A DNA stretch of 64,000 bases from Methanoculleus bourgensis MS2 (GCF_000304355.2 NC_018227.2:2542001-2606000), one strand, 5' to 3'; positions 19,361 to 28,003 are shown, numbered from the stretch's first letter. The notes: a model not told the origin generated them from the letters alone. Translations and numbers: made by a program.

Positions 19361-20048
19361 ACGACCGTGATATGGTCGCGTGAGGCAAGGGGGTGGAGAT
19401 GGGGCACTATTGGACCATTGCATCTAATATTGCCTATGCACTACCGCCTCACGCGGAAAGCCACGCGTGAGGACGCGAAGGGTTCCAATTGGGAGGAGAT
19501 ACACGGACTTCGCGCGAGAGCGCGAGCGGCTCGATCACCCCCTATGCTGAAAACTCACGCAGAAGTGCGCGAAGGACGCGAAGATTGGTCTTGGACACCT
19601 GCAACGCCCCTTCGCGCTCTTCGCGTCTTCGCGTGAGGCAGTGCGGTAATAGAGGGTACCGACATCTCACGCGGGAGACCGCGAAGAGAGACGGGAGATC
19701 TCTACATTTAAACAAGCACTATGATCTCACGCGAAGTTCGCGAAGCGGCAACCCGGGGTGTGTGGGAATATGGGATGCCCTGGATCATTACTGATCCCCT
19801 GCAGCTGATACATCGGTATTCAGCGGTTTGCCCCTCGCCGTGCCTCATAGGTCTCCCCCTCATAGTATAGCAACAATTATATAATCACGGAGTTATCTCA
19901 TCGCGCGTGACAGCGATGAGCGGTGCTGGGCCCGTTTGAGGGCGTGATCCGTGTCGACGCGAACCACCGGCGAGTGGAGGTGCGTTCGAATTCTGCAGTC
20001 AGGAAACCAGCTGCTCTCCCTGTCAGGTTCAATAGATGTGGTGAAATT
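19361..20048. other. Gene-free spacer with CGCGAAG-type repeats
   Basis: A gap of nearly 690 bases. From about 19410 to 19760 it is filled with short interleaved words CGCGAAG, CTTCGCG and CTCACGCG, in both orientations. They form part of a dispersed repeat family described separately. The last 120 bases lead into the secreted cupredoxin gene and include a TATA-like ATTATATAATC near 19870. No coding frame is convincing. Confidence 0.6.
19410..19762 (+). repeat. CGCGAAG dispersed repeat family, copy 1
   Basis: It opens with CATCTAATATTGCCTATGCA, which is repeated almost exactly at 57319 (CATCTAATATTGTCCATGCA). Then follow CTCACGCG plus many CGCGAAG / CTTCGCG words. A third, shorter relative is at about 31870-31985. 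The inverted words would allow extended pairing in RNA. Confidence 0.65.
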
Positions 20049-20921
20049 ATGAGAAGAAATCCTGTTATACCCTGGCTCGCGGCAGCCCTGGCCATCGGCC
20101 TCATCGCTCTGCCTGCCCTGGCGGCGACGGTCGCAGTCGAGATACGGGGAGGGGCGTATCACCCTGCCTCGCTCACGGTCGAGGAGAACACGACGGTCAC
20201 CTGGACGAATTACGATACGGTAAGTCATACCGTCACCGGCACAGGAGGGGCCTTTGACTCCGGGCCGATAGAGCAGAACGAGACGTTCAACTACACATTC
20301 ACCGGTACGGGGACCTACCCCTACGGCTGTACGCTCAACGCCTCGACGCAGCGAACGCCCATGCAGGGTGTCGTCATCGTCGTCCCGGAGGGTATGATGG
20401 TCACCCCCGGGGAGGAGCCGGAGGGCGTGACGCTGGCCGATGTGATCGCGCAGGACGAGAACCTGACCACCTTTACGGCGGCAGTTGAGAAAGCAGGGCT
20501 TGCGCAGACGGTGTTTGCGAGCGGTGGACCGTACACGCTCTTTGCTCCGGACGATGCCGCCTTCGAGACCCTCGGCAACGAGACCCTTGCAGGAATCCTA
20601 AACGACACCGTGATGCTGGACACCCTGCTCATGTACCACATGGTGGAGGGGAACTACACCGCCGAAGACCTTATGGCCGAGGTGAACGCTACCGGGAACG
20701 AGACGGTTCTTTCGACGCTCACCGGTGACACCCTCTCTATCAGCGTGGCGAACGGCACCCTCATGGTGGAGAACGCAACGATCGTCGCGTCCGATATCAC
20801 GGCCGACAACGGTATCATCCATATCATCGATAGGGTTCTGCTGCCGCCGGGGAGCGGGATCGGCGAGGCGCCGGAGAATGTGACCCCAGAGGTCACGCCG
20901 GCTGAGCGTGTCATCCCCTGA
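20049..20921 (+). CDS. Secreted cupredoxin + fasciclin-domain protein
   Basis: A 290-residue exported protein. Residues 1-25 are a signal peptide (PWLAAALAIGLIALPALA). Residues 28-115 form a plastocyanin/halocyanin-like cupredoxin with His60, Cys94 and Met105 in ligand positions. The second His, normally three residues after the Cys, is replaced by Asn97, so classical type 1 copper binding is doubtful. Residues about 130-275 are a fasciclin (FAS1) domain (LFAPDDAAFETLG, DITADNGIIHIIDRVLLPP), an adhesion fold. The ATG at 20049 is preceded by GGTGAAATT. It is probably an extracellular adhesion or redox protein. Confidence 0.82.
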   Translation: MRRNPVIPWLAAALAIGLIALPALAATVAVEIRGGAYHPASLTVEENTTVTWTNYDTVSHTVTGTGGAFDSGPIEQNETFNYTFTGTGTYPYGCTLNASTQRTPMQGVVIVVPEGMMVTPGEEPEGVTLADVIAQDENLTTFTAAVEKAGLAQTVFASGGPYTLFAPDDAAFETLGNETLAGILNDTVMLDTLLMYHMVEGNYTAEDLMAEVNATGNETVLSTLTGDTLSISVANGTLMVENATIVASDITADNGIIHIIDRVLLPPGSGIGEAPENVTPEVTPAERVIP

Positions 20922-20929
20922 AGCACTCC

Positions 20930-20940
20930 CTCCCTTTTTC
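20930..20940 (+). terminator. Poly-T terminator
   Basis: TCCCTTTTTC, a T5 run 14-18 bases after the stop at 20921. Archaeal RNA polymerase ends at such T tracts. Confidence 0.4.
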
Positions 20941-21013
20941 CCCTGGATCCCCGACCGGGCATGCACACCGGACGCGAGGGCTTATGTTTACTTCTTCCCT
21001 AGTATTCAGTAGA

Positions 21014-21385
21014 ATGGCTGTACACGGGATCAGCAGGGATCTGCTTGCTATGCTCTTCGAACTTGGGCGGGAACATCACCCGAACGAATTCGTTGCGGTG
21101 CTGCGGGAGCGCGACGGCATCATCCGCGACCTCGACCTGGTGCCCGGCACGATCGTCAGGGAAGAGAGCGCCTCGTTCCGCATCGATATGCTCCCGCTGG
21201 ATATTCACCAGGCCGGCAGCGCCCATAGCCACCCCAACGGCGTCCTCTCTCCGTCATCAGCGGATCTCAGGTTCTTTCCCACGGTAGGCCGCTACCATAT
21301 CATCGTCGGGTATCCCTACAGGGAGAGGGACTGGCGATGCTACCGGGCAGACGGCAGCCCCACGCACCTCGAGGTGGTCGAGTGA
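21014..21385 (+). CDS. JAMM/MPN-domain metalloprotease-like protein
   Basis: A 123-residue protein with the JAMM motif complete: an upstream Glu (HHPNEFVAVL), then SAHSHPNGVLSPSSADL giving HxHx7Sx2D. Single-domain archaeal JAMM proteins remove ubiquitin-like SAMP modifiers or act on related conjugates. Whether this one does is inference. The ATG at 21014 (MAVHGISRD) is chosen; an earlier in-frame ATG at 20984 adds ten unlikely residues. Its stop overlaps the GTG start of the next gene, so the two are co-translated. Confidence 0.82.
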   Translation: MAVHGISRDLLAMLFELGREHHPNEFVAVLRERDGIIRDLDLVPGTIVREESASFRIDMLPLDIHQAGSAHSHPNGVLSPSSADLRFFPTVGRYHIIVGYPYRERDWRCYRADGSPTHLEVVE

Positions 21386-21825
21386 TCCGCGTGGTCGCAA
21401 CCGGGACGTTTGACATCCTCCACCCCGGGCACCTCTACTACCTTGAAGAATCCCGGAGGCTCGGCGACGAACTCTACGTGATTGTGGCGCGGGACGCGAA
21501 CGTGAAGCATAAGCCAAGACCGATCCTTCCAGAGGATCAAAGGCTCCGGATGGTCGGGGCATTAAAACCGGTCGATCATGCGCTCCTCGGGGACCTCCAT
21601 GATATGTTTAAGCCGATCACTGAGATTGGGCCGGATATCATCACGCTTGGGTTTAACCAGCATTTCAGTGAGGAGGGGCTCCGGCAGAAACTCACGGATC
21701 GCGGGCTTGGCGCGGACGTCGTCCGGATATCAGGGTATCCCGGTCCGCTCGCCAGTTCGTCAAAGATCATTGAGCATATCCTCAACACCCGGGGGCCCAC
21801 CCGTCCCGCCGGAGAGGGGGAGTGA
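21382..21825 (+). CDS. ribL: FAD synthase RibL (archaeal nucleotidyltransferase)
   Basis: A 147-residue cytidylyltransferase-fold enzyme. Motifs are GTFDILHPGHLYYLEESR near the N-terminus and SSSKIIEHI near the end. The length and sequence fit RibL, which joins FMN and ATP to make FAD. The start is GTG in a GTGA overlap with the JAMM gene, so it does not begin with ATG. The tail (TRGPTRPAGEGE) is short and disordered. Confidence 0.87.
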   Translation: MIRVVATGTFDILHPGHLYYLEESRRLGDELYVIVARDANVKHKPRPILPEDQRLRMVGALKPVDHALLGDLHDMFKPITEIGPDIITLGFNQHFSEEGLRQKLTDRGLGADVVRISGYPGPLASSSKIIEHILNTRGPTRPAGEGE

Positions 21826-21846
21826 CCCCGGGCCGGGACGGCAGTC

Positions 21847-22527
21847 ATGCAGCGGGTCGGCGTCAGGAGTGATGGGGGGTCCGATGACCGGCCGGGCTGG
21901 CTGAAGGTCTCGGTCCCGTTCCTGCTCTGCGGAGTCGTATTCGTCGGAGCGGGTCTCATTCTCCCGACAGAGCAGTGGCTCCTGCTCTTCTGCATGATGG
22001 TCGCCTACGTCGTCCCGCCGCTTGGCCGGGAGACGATCATCCCGGCCGGTATTCTCCTCGGCATTCCCTGGTGGCTGATCGCGTTCACCCTGGCGTTCCT
22101 GGATTTTGCCGGCGGGCTCTTCATGGCCTGGAACTTTCCGCTGGTCCTGCGCATCCCGTATGTCGGCCCGTGGATCCAGCGCTTCATGGCGGCGGGCAGG
22201 ACCTACCTGGACCGGCGGCCGTGGCTTGAGCGGTTCTATTTTCTTGGTCTCATCATCTTCGTAAGCATCCCCTTTGACGGGTCGGGGAGCATCGTCGGCT
22301 CAATCGTCGGGAGGATGCTTGGGATGACGAAGACGGAGGTCCTCTCCTGCATCACTATCGGCGGGGTTATCGGGAGTTTTGCCATCGCGCTCGGCATCGA
22401 TTATATCACGAATCTCATCCCGGCAGAGGCCGGACCCTGGGTCTCGTTCGCCGTCTTTCTGGTGATCGGCACCGCGCTCCTGGTGATGTACCGGAGTTAC
22501 TCGCGGATGCGGGAGACAGACGCCTGA
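21847..22527 (+). CDS. Small multi-drug export family membrane protein
   Basis: A 226-residue integral membrane protein of the Sm_multidrug_ex family (PF06695). After a short polar N-terminus, hydrophobic segments lie at about 22-42, 46-60, 68-90, 125-145, 155-180 and 190-215. Family marks are VPPLGRETIIPAGILLGIP and SIPFDGSGSIVGSIVGRMLGM. The family name comes from a few exporters; no substrate can be read here. It begins 21 bases after ribL and is probably in the same operon. Confidence 0.75.
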   Translation: MQRVGVRSDGGSDDRPGWLKVSVPFLLCGVVFVGAGLILPTEQWLLLFCMMVAYVVPPLGRETIIPAGILLGIPWWLIAFTLAFLDFAGGLFMAWNFPLVLRIPYVGPWIQRFMAAGRTYLDRRPWLERFYFLGLIIFVSIPFDGSGSIVGSIVGRMLGMTKTEVLSCITIGGVIGSFAIALGIDYITNLIPAEAGPWVSFAVFLVIGTALLVMYRSYSRMRETDA

Positions 22528-22719
22528 CCGCCTGCGGGTGGTCTCGCGGGGGCCAGGGGTGCTGCAACCCGAATAGAAAGGATATTATACCCCTCCATGG
22601 ATTAATCAACCATCCGGTCCGGCTCCTTCCGGACCAGGATCCGGGACGCGGCAGCATCTGCCCCATCCGGAGCAGCGAGGGGCGGCAGTCCGGGTCTGCC
22701 GTCCCGGGACGATCAGGGT

Positions 22720-24336
22720 ATGGAACCGCATATGATAAACACCCCCCCAGCCGTTGAACCTCTACGGTCTCGGGACGGCGATCGGGACCGCCGGGGCGGA
22801 GAGGATACTGCCGCCGGCGGGATGTTGTTTGACAGATCAGGCGTTACTTCCGCGATGCTTGAGCAGGTGATCGAGGCCTCACTCTCCGGGATCTGCATCG
22901 TCGACCAGCAGGGACGTATTGCCTTTGCCAACAGGGCGCTGCTTGCCGCCTGGGGCTATGACCGCCAGGAACTGGTTGGAAAGCCTGCAGACCTCCTCTG
23001 GCTCTCCCGGAGGGATGGGCCGGACTGCGTGGGCTGTGCCCTCTCCACCAGACGGTGGGGCGGGACGGTAGTTGCCCGGCGGAAAGACTCGTCGCTCTTT
23101 GATGCCCGGATCTCGGTCAGCACCGTCCGTGATCCCAAGACTGCTGATACCTGGCTCCTCCTCTCCTGTCTCGACGTCACCATGCAACGAACGGCGGAGA
23201 ATGCATCCGGTCACCGCCGCGACCTCGAGCGGGCTATCGCTGCAATGCCCGCACGTTTCATGGATCCCGCGCGGATCGATATGGCGATCGATGATTCGCT
23301 CGAGGACCTTGGCCGCGCATGTGGGGCATGCAGGATCTCTCTCTCCCTCTTCAACGATCCCAGGACGCTGCTCGGGACAACGCACGAGTGGTGCATGCCC
23401 GGGCAGAAGCCCGGTCGTGGGGAGTTTCAGAAGTTTCTCACGAGCGATCTCCCCTGGTGGGCCGTGCGGATCCTGGAGGGTGAGACCGTACTTGTGGATG
23501 GGAAACCCGGGGATAGGCGGATGCCCGGGCGGGAGCGCGAGTTCCTGAAGCGGCGCGGCATTACCGCGACACTGATGGTCCCGCTCCGGCTGGAGACGAG
23601 AGTCGTCGGGTTTGTCGGGGTTGACCGGGACACCGACGGTCGGTTCGCGGACGAGGATGTCGCGCTCCTGGATGCGGCCGTCCATATCATCGCCGGTGCG
23701 CTTGAGCGCAAGCAGTCAGAGTATGTCTTCCGGGAGTCAGAGAACCTCTACCAGATCGTCCTAGATGCCATCACCGATGCCGTCACTGTCGTCGATACCG
23801 GGCTCACCATCCTCCTTGCGAACGATGCCTTCGTCGCCTGGTGTGAAGAACTCGGGCTGGAGACGAATGTCGCCGGGAAGAACCTCTTTTCTGTCCTGCC
23901 GTTCCTCTCGCCCGCTACAAGGCAACAGTACGAACGGGTCATACGGACCGGGCGGTCGCTGACATCAGAGCGGTCCTTCAAGGTTGGCGACCGGATCATA
24001 ACCCTCCGGGAGATACGGATCCCAATCTTCGAGCGCGGTGAGGTCACCCGGGTCATCACCGTCGTCCGTGATATCACCGCCCAGAAGGAGGTTGAAGACC
24101 TGAAATCAAAGGCATATGCCCAGATCGAGCGGAACATGGAGCAGTTCGCCCTGCTTGCCGACCATATCAGGAACCCGCTCCAGGCGATCACGGGGTATGC
24201 CGAACTGATGGATGATCCCGGGACGACGGAGAAGATCCGGCAGCAGGTGCAGCGGATCAACGCGATCATCGACCAGCTCGATGAGCGGTGGGCTGAATCG
24301 CGGAAGCTCTCGATGTTCTGGCGGAGATACTCCTGA
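22720..24336 (+). CDS. PAS-GAF-PAS sensor with H-box but no kinase ATPase domain
   Basis: A 538-residue cytoplasmic sensor. The order is PAS (about 45-150, with two Cys in GPDCVGCAL), GAF (about 165-330, ending VALLDAAVHIIAGALE), PAS (about 340-450), then a dimerisation helix with the H-box HIRNPLQAITGYAELM (about residue 485). The chain stops about 50 residues later at SRKLSMFWRRYS, so the HATPase domain (N, G1, G2 boxes) is absent. It may be a phosphorelay intermediate, a pseudokinase or a partner for another kinase. A TATA-like GATATTATACC lies near 22580. Confidence 0.78.
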   Translation: MEPHMINTPPAVEPLRSRDGDRDRRGGEDTAAGGMLFDRSGVTSAMLEQVIEASLSGICIVDQQGRIAFANRALLAAWGYDRQELVGKPADLLWLSRRDGPDCVGCALSTRRWGGTVVARRKDSSLFDARISVSTVRDPKTADTWLLLSCLDVTMQRTAENASGHRRDLERAIAAMPARFMDPARIDMAIDDSLEDLGRACGACRISLSLFNDPRTLLGTTHEWCMPGQKPGRGEFQKFLTSDLPWWAVRILEGETVLVDGKPGDRRMPGREREFLKRRGITATLMVPLRLETRVVGFVGVDRDTDGRFADEDVALLDAAVHIIAGALERKQSEYVFRESENLYQIVLDAITDAVTVVDTGLTILLANDAFVAWCEELGLETNVAGKNLFSVLPFLSPATRQQYERVIRTGRSLTSERSFKVGDRIITLREIRIPIFERGEVTRVITVVRDITAQKEVEDLKSKAYAQIERNMEQFALLADHIRNPLQAITGYAELMDDPGTTEKIRQQVQRINAIIDQLDERWAESRKLSMFWRRYS

Positions 24337-24677
24337 GGCAGTCTCCAAACTCTCTGCGGACCATCTCTCGGCGCTCCTCCCGGGGAGGTGTTTCGCATGA
24401 AAATCGCAGTTAGATTGAAACGGGGTTCTGTTCATCGCATTTCCAGGCGCAGATCTCCCCGGGTATACGCCCGGGCACTGCCTCCGCCCCCTCAGGGGAT
24501 GGGCGGGGTGGGGATGGGCGGGTACCGCCTTGCGTGAGACAGGGGAGGGGGGCCGGCCCCATTGGCGCAAACTTACCACATGGTGCACTGCGTTCCGGGT
24601 TGGCTATCGGCGAGGTTCAAGCTCTGTTGAACCCCCATGTCGATTCTGGTGAACGCGGAGTATCCCCCGGCTCACCC

Positions 24678-24722
24678 GGGCAGTGGACCGTGGTGGGCAT
24701 CGCCCCGGGGGGTGGGACCGGG
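24678..24722 (+). repeat. Inner inverted repeat, left arm
   Basis: About 45 bases starting CAGTGGACCGTGGTGGGCAT and continuing through a C/G-rich core. It matches the reverse complement of 25076-25122 with few differences. Confidence 0.75.
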
Positions 24723-24778
24723 GAGGGGGCTCCCGCCCCTCCCCGCACAAGGCGGCGGAACCCGTAGATCCTTCCTCG

Positions 24779-24857
24779 TAGCCCCCACCCCGCCCGCGCT
24801 TCGCGCTCCTCCCCCGCCCCTACCGGGGGCGGGGGCAGTGTGTGGCGATACCCGGGG
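24779..24857 (+). repeat. GC-rich dispersed repeat, copy 2
   Basis: Same unit as 6951-7022. The short core is GCGCTTCGCGC and the main stem is CCCCCGCCCC / GGGGGCGGGGGC around TACC. It is in the same orientation as copy 1 and inverted relative to copy 3. Confidence 0.85.
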
Positions 24858-25075
24858 AAAACCCTGTCTGGGGCATGGTAACCTCCCGGAGCGAACCGGT
24901 CGGGCGCTCACCGATTGCCCCCCCGACAAGGATCACGACTGTTTTCCGAGGAGGTGGCGGGCTATTGACCGCAGACTAACCAGTAATACCCAAAACCGAC
25001 CCTCATCTCCTGAATCGAGCGTCATTCTCATGAATCTCCATACCGAAAGTTAGTGCGTATGGGGGCCGGCCCCCC

Positions 25076-25122
25076 CGTCAGCCCCACCCCCGGGGGCGAT
25101 ACCCACCATGGTCCACTGTATG
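25076..25122 (-). repeat. Inner inverted repeat, right arm
   Basis: Reverse-complement partner of 24678-24722, about 350 bases away. Both lie inside the outer pair formed by copies 2 and 3 of the GC-rich repeat. Confidence 0.75.
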
Positions 25123-25227
25123 GGGAGATCCCGGGGAAGAACCAGTTTCTAGCTGGTTCTCGCTGGCCGATTCTTCCCGGTCTTTCGGGAAACCGGCGTC
25201 AGCACCACCCCCTGGCGCGGCTTTCCA

Positions 25228-25302
25228 CCGGATATCGCCATGACTGCCCCCGCCCCCGGTAGGGGCGGGGGAGGAGCGCGAAGCGCGGGCGGGGTGGGGG
25301 GA
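25228..25302 (-). repeat. GC-rich dispersed repeat, copy 3 (inverted)
   Basis: Reverse-complement copy of 24779-24857. It is nearly identical in the core (GCGCTTCGCGC) and the main stem, and its edge reads GCGATATCCGG as in copy 1. Confidence 0.85.
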
Positions 25303-25535
25303 CGGAGGGGAGCGCTCCGCGGGGGATGGGACGAAGGCCCGATATGATCTGCTAATTTGGAATCGGTGTACTAGGGGCCGCTCCAGGACACGGGGCTTCC
25401 CACCGGATAGCCCCCCGCTCCCCTGGGTGCGCAGTGCTATGGATCGTAGTCCCTAGCAGGAGAAGACCGCAGGTCCTGGACTTGCGGCGTTCTTCCGGAA
25501 CGGAGCACGAGTATCGCCCTCCGGAGCACCCCGCT

Positions 25536-26219
25536 TCACTCTGTGCCCTGGAGCGAACCCCAGACCAAATTCCGCTCGAGGATGACCCAGTAACGCCGCA
25601 GTTCGGCCTCCGCAGCCCTGTGGTCGGGGTAGTGGTTGTCGACCAGCCGCCAGAAACGCGTCGAGTGGTTCTGCTCCCGGAGGTGGGCCGCCTCGTGGAC
25701 AACGATATACTCCCGCAGGGCGTCGGGGAGGGCTACGACGCGCAGGTTGATGTTGAGGTTGCCGAGCGTAGAGCAGCTCCCCCACCTGGTTCTCTGGAGT
25801 TTTATTGCAATACGCCCCGGCCCCTTCCCCGTAAGGTCAGGGTAGGCCTTCAGGCGGTCGGTGACCTCCTCCCTCAGCATCCGGGTGAGGCTCCTTTTGA
25901 GGGCGGAGACGGATGGAGAGGTGACGTCCCCGGAAACCTCGTCGACCGCAAACCGCACACCGGGGACCATGCGGTAGAACCGCCCGTGCAGGAGGAGCTG
26001 ATCCTCCCTCCCGCGCCCTCCGGCTGCCAGCCGGTCAAACCTCTCGCGTTGCTCCTCGATCCAGACCACGTTGCGCTGCAGGAACCCCCCGACGTCGAAT
26101 GACGGGGGCGCGACCACCCGCAGGGTCCCATCCGGCCGCACCTGGAGCCGGGCAGACCGTACCGCCTTCCGCACAACGGTCGTGCCTGCCGGAACCCGTT
26201 CCTCCTCTCCCCGGTTCAT
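25536..26219 (-). CDS. YgjP-like (DUF45/SprT-type) zinc metallopeptidase
   Basis: A 227-residue protein of the M48-related YgjP/DUF45 family. The zinc site HEAAH is in YIVVHEAAHLREQNHSTRFW, and the family strand TRWGSCSTLGNLNINL precedes it. Homologues are often linked to restriction or DNA-repair genes, but no substrate is established. The ATG at 26219 (MNRGEEER) is chosen; the frame opens at 26291, but those residues overlap the divergent promoter. The next gene is divergent at 26282. Confidence 0.8.
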   Translation of the reverse strand: MNRGEEERVPAGTTVVRKAVRSARLQVRPDGTLRVVAPPSFDVGGFLQRNVVWIEEQRERFDRLAAGGRGREDQLLLHGRFYRMVPGVRFAVDEVSGDVTSPSVSALKRSLTRMLREEVTDRLKAYPDLTGKGPGRIAIKLQRTRWGSCSTLGNLNINLRVVALPDALREYIVVHEAAHLREQNHSTRFWRLVDNHYPDHRAAEAELRRYWVILERNLVWGSLQGTE

Positions 26220-26281
26220 GATACCAGATACTGGGAAGGGGGGTGAGAAAAAACCCGTGATCGGCACGTACACTATACCTG

Positions 26282-26923
26282 ATGACAACAAAGAAGTACT
26301 GTGGGGCTTCCGCTCACGGAAGGGCGGGCACAGAGGGTGGTAGCATAAATAAGAGAGAACTCAAGATCGGCGACATCGCGCAACTCACCGGGATCTCCGA
26401 GCGGGATCTCCGGACACTTATCCAGACCTACGACAGCCTCTTTACCTACCGGACCATCGGCCCAGTCAAGATCTTCCCCGAGAACGCGGTCCTGATCGTC
26501 AGGAAACTTATCGACCTCTCCGGCAAGGGTTTCACGCCTGAAGAGATCGCCCTGGAGGTTCGTTCCGGCGGCGTCCCGGCCGCCCCTGAGGAACCGGCGA
26601 CTGAGGTCGACCAGACCGGTCTCCAGCTCCCGCCCGAGGTGGTGATCGACATCCGGGTGATGCAGGAGACCCTGGCCCGGCAGGAACGCCGGATCGCGCA
26701 CCTGACCGCCGAGATCGAGCGGGAACGGGAAGAGAGGAGGGAAGAGACCGACCGGCTCCGGCAGACCATCGACGATCTTCAGGAGCAGCTCGCGGTTGTC
26801 GCGGAGTGGGTGGACTACTTTGACCTGCAGATGGATGAGGTCACCCTGCCGGTGCTTGAACGGATCAGACGGGCTTTCGGGAGAGAGACTGACCCCGGAA
26901 GGCGTTCCGGCCGCTCCGGTTAA
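26282..26923 (+). CDS. MerR-like helix-turn-helix protein with coiled coil
   Basis: A 213-residue likely DNA-binding regulator. Residues about 27-90 look like a MerR-type winged helix (LKIGDIAQLTGISERDLRTL, then KIFPENAVLIVRKLIDLSGKGF). Residues about 125-175 form a charged coiled coil (RQERRIAHLTAEIEREREER). There is no effector domain. The first ATG is used, but conserved sequence only begins near residue 25, and no clear ribosome site marks the start. It is divergent from the peptidase at 26219. Confidence 0.65.
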   Translation: MTTKKYCGASAHGRAGTEGGSINKRELKIGDIAQLTGISERDLRTLIQTYDSLFTYRTIGPVKIFPENAVLIVRKLIDLSGKGFTPEEIALEVRSGGVPAAPEEPATEVDQTGLQLPPEVVIDIRVMQETLARQERRIAHLTAEIEREREERREETDRLRQTIDDLQEQLAVVAEWVDYFDLQMDEVTLPVLERIRRAFGRETDPGRRSGRSG

Positions 26924-27059
26924 CGGGAATGCCGCTCCGGGCACCGTAAAATCACGGGCATGCGATCTCGGGGCACCAGACGCAGGCTCGCCGGGAACCC
27001 GCTACGCATCTGCAATATAGGTAATACTATATAGCACCATATATCGAAAAAATAACAAA

Positions 27060-27067
27060 TTTTAAAT
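27060..27067 (+). promoter_or_regulatory. TATA box for small membrane protein
   Basis: TTTTAAATAGG sits in an AT-rich stretch (27015-27070), about 27-34 bases before the GTG at 27094. A second TATA-like word, ACTATATAG, is at about 27029. Confidence 0.5.
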
Positions 27068-27093
27068 AGGATCCCCGCTATCCGGCATGCGAG

Positions 27094-27405
27094 GTGATCA
27101 AGATCTACCAGCAGAGAATGGCTGCAGCATTGACCGTCGCCATCCAGGTGCTTGTCATCGCCGGATTTGTTGCCTGCATCGTTGTCGGACCACAGGATCA
27201 ATCCTCCCCCATAGCCTCACCGGATGATGAAACCCGGAACGTAGGCTACCGGTCCGCGAGCATCTCACCGGCTGCCTACGACGTCGTCGTCCACCAGTCG
27301 GGGACCTGGCCGGTGGATCCCCTTCCGGAGACCACCGAGATCGGCAGCCCCGGATCGGGCCTCATATCTTTTCCGGTGCACCCCGGCCCGCCTATCGCAT
27401 CATGA
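27094..27405 (+). CDS. Small membrane-anchored protein, unknown
   Basis: A 103-residue frame. One N-terminal hydrophobic segment (ALTVAIQVLVIAGFVACIVVG, about 11-31, one run broken here by a Cys) anchors a polar, Pro/Ser-rich outer region. No family is recognised. The GTG start falls inside GAGGTGATC, which looks like a ribosome site itself; the next ATG (27118) is an alternative but too far from that site. The frame overlaps the convergent UPF0216 gene by 14 bases. A promoter and a signal anchor support it; lack of homology knowledge keeps confidence low. Confidence 0.45.
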   Translation: MIKIYQQRMAAALTVAIQVLVIAGFVACIVVGPQDQSSPIASPDDETRNVGYRSASISPAAYDVVVHQSGTWPVDPLPETTEIGSPGSGLISFPVHPGPPIAS

Positions 27406-27823
27406 CCTGCATGGCCGTCGGGTACCGGTTCATGATGGCGTACACGATGGGCTTTGCAATCCAGAGCCTCCCGCCCTGCATCCTCCGGAGGGGGCTGATC
27501 TCTTCCAGGCACTGGAGGGCCTGAAGGGCAGCCTCATCAGCGAGGAAGAAACTGTCCGGGACCGTTGAGTCGAAGTAGAAGAGGATCGGGAGCCGGAGCC
27601 GTACCTGCAGATCCCGGGGGAGGGCCTGCTCCATCCGGAGGAGGGCGTCCCGGTCGAAGTTGTACTCGCTCCCGCCTTTCGTGACGGACGATGGGTGTTC
27701 TTCTCTCAGGAGATGGGAGAGGCGTTTTCGCTCCGCAACAACCCCGTCGTTGATCCTGCCGATCTCGAGCCGCATCCACCGCATGAGGGTCGGCTCGTCG
27801 CCTGCTGATGGTTGCACCGGCAT
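27392..27823 (-). CDS. UPF0216 (DUF61) protein
   Basis: A 143-residue protein of the archaeal DUF61 family. It has the N-terminal LRWMRLEIGRIN-like helix, a central RLRLPILFYFD strand and the C-terminal GGRLWIAKPIVYAIMN. Function is unknown; the family is almost limited to archaea. The ATG at 27823 (MPVQPSAGDEP) is preferred to the frame opening at 27871. It is divergent from the M28 peptidase and converges with the small protein at 27094. Confidence 0.78.
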   Translation of the reverse strand: MPVQPSAGDEPTLMRWMRLEIGRINDGVVAERKRLSHLLREEHPSSVTKGGSEYNFDRDALLRMEQALPRDLQVRLRLPILFYFDSTVPDSFFLADEAALQALQCLEEISPLRRMQGGRLWIAKPIVYAIMNRYPTAMQVMMR

Positions 27824-28003
27824 GTATGCTCCTTGTGATGGTTCTTCCCGGACCCCGGGTATACACACCAATCTCCGTCATGAGGTATATACCTGGCCCC
27901 GGAGGGGCTGCCTGCGGCGGCAGAGCTCGTGGCTCCCTTTCCGGAATACCCACGACAAGAGGTCCCTTCACCCCGATCGTGTGCCCCCCGCCGCCCGGGC
28001 GAA

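Larger units (their letters stand above)
24337..25535. other. 1.2-kb gene-free region of GC-rich direct and inverted repeats
   Basis: No frame here looks coding. Two copies of the GC-rich repeat (24779-24857 and, inverted, 25228-25302) face each other. Inside them a second inverted pair, beginning CAGTGGACCRTGGTGGGYAT, lies at 24678-24722 and 25076-25122. A partial relative is at about 24475-24525. The arrangement is nested and could fold into a long cruciform or transcript hairpin. Confidence 0.7.

Noticed and set aside
18236-19423. A 395-codon minus-strand open frame
   Set aside because: It is antisense to the dihydropteroate-synthase-like gene and has low-quality composition.
19361-20048. 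A small coding gene in the CGCGAAG repeat region
   Set aside because: Frames follow the repeated words and give Arg/Ala/Ser-rich nonsense with no start signals.
24337-25535. A CRISPR array
   Set aside because: Repeats are few, some are inverted, and spacing is irregular; no short direct repeats with equal spacers exist here or elsewhere in the window.
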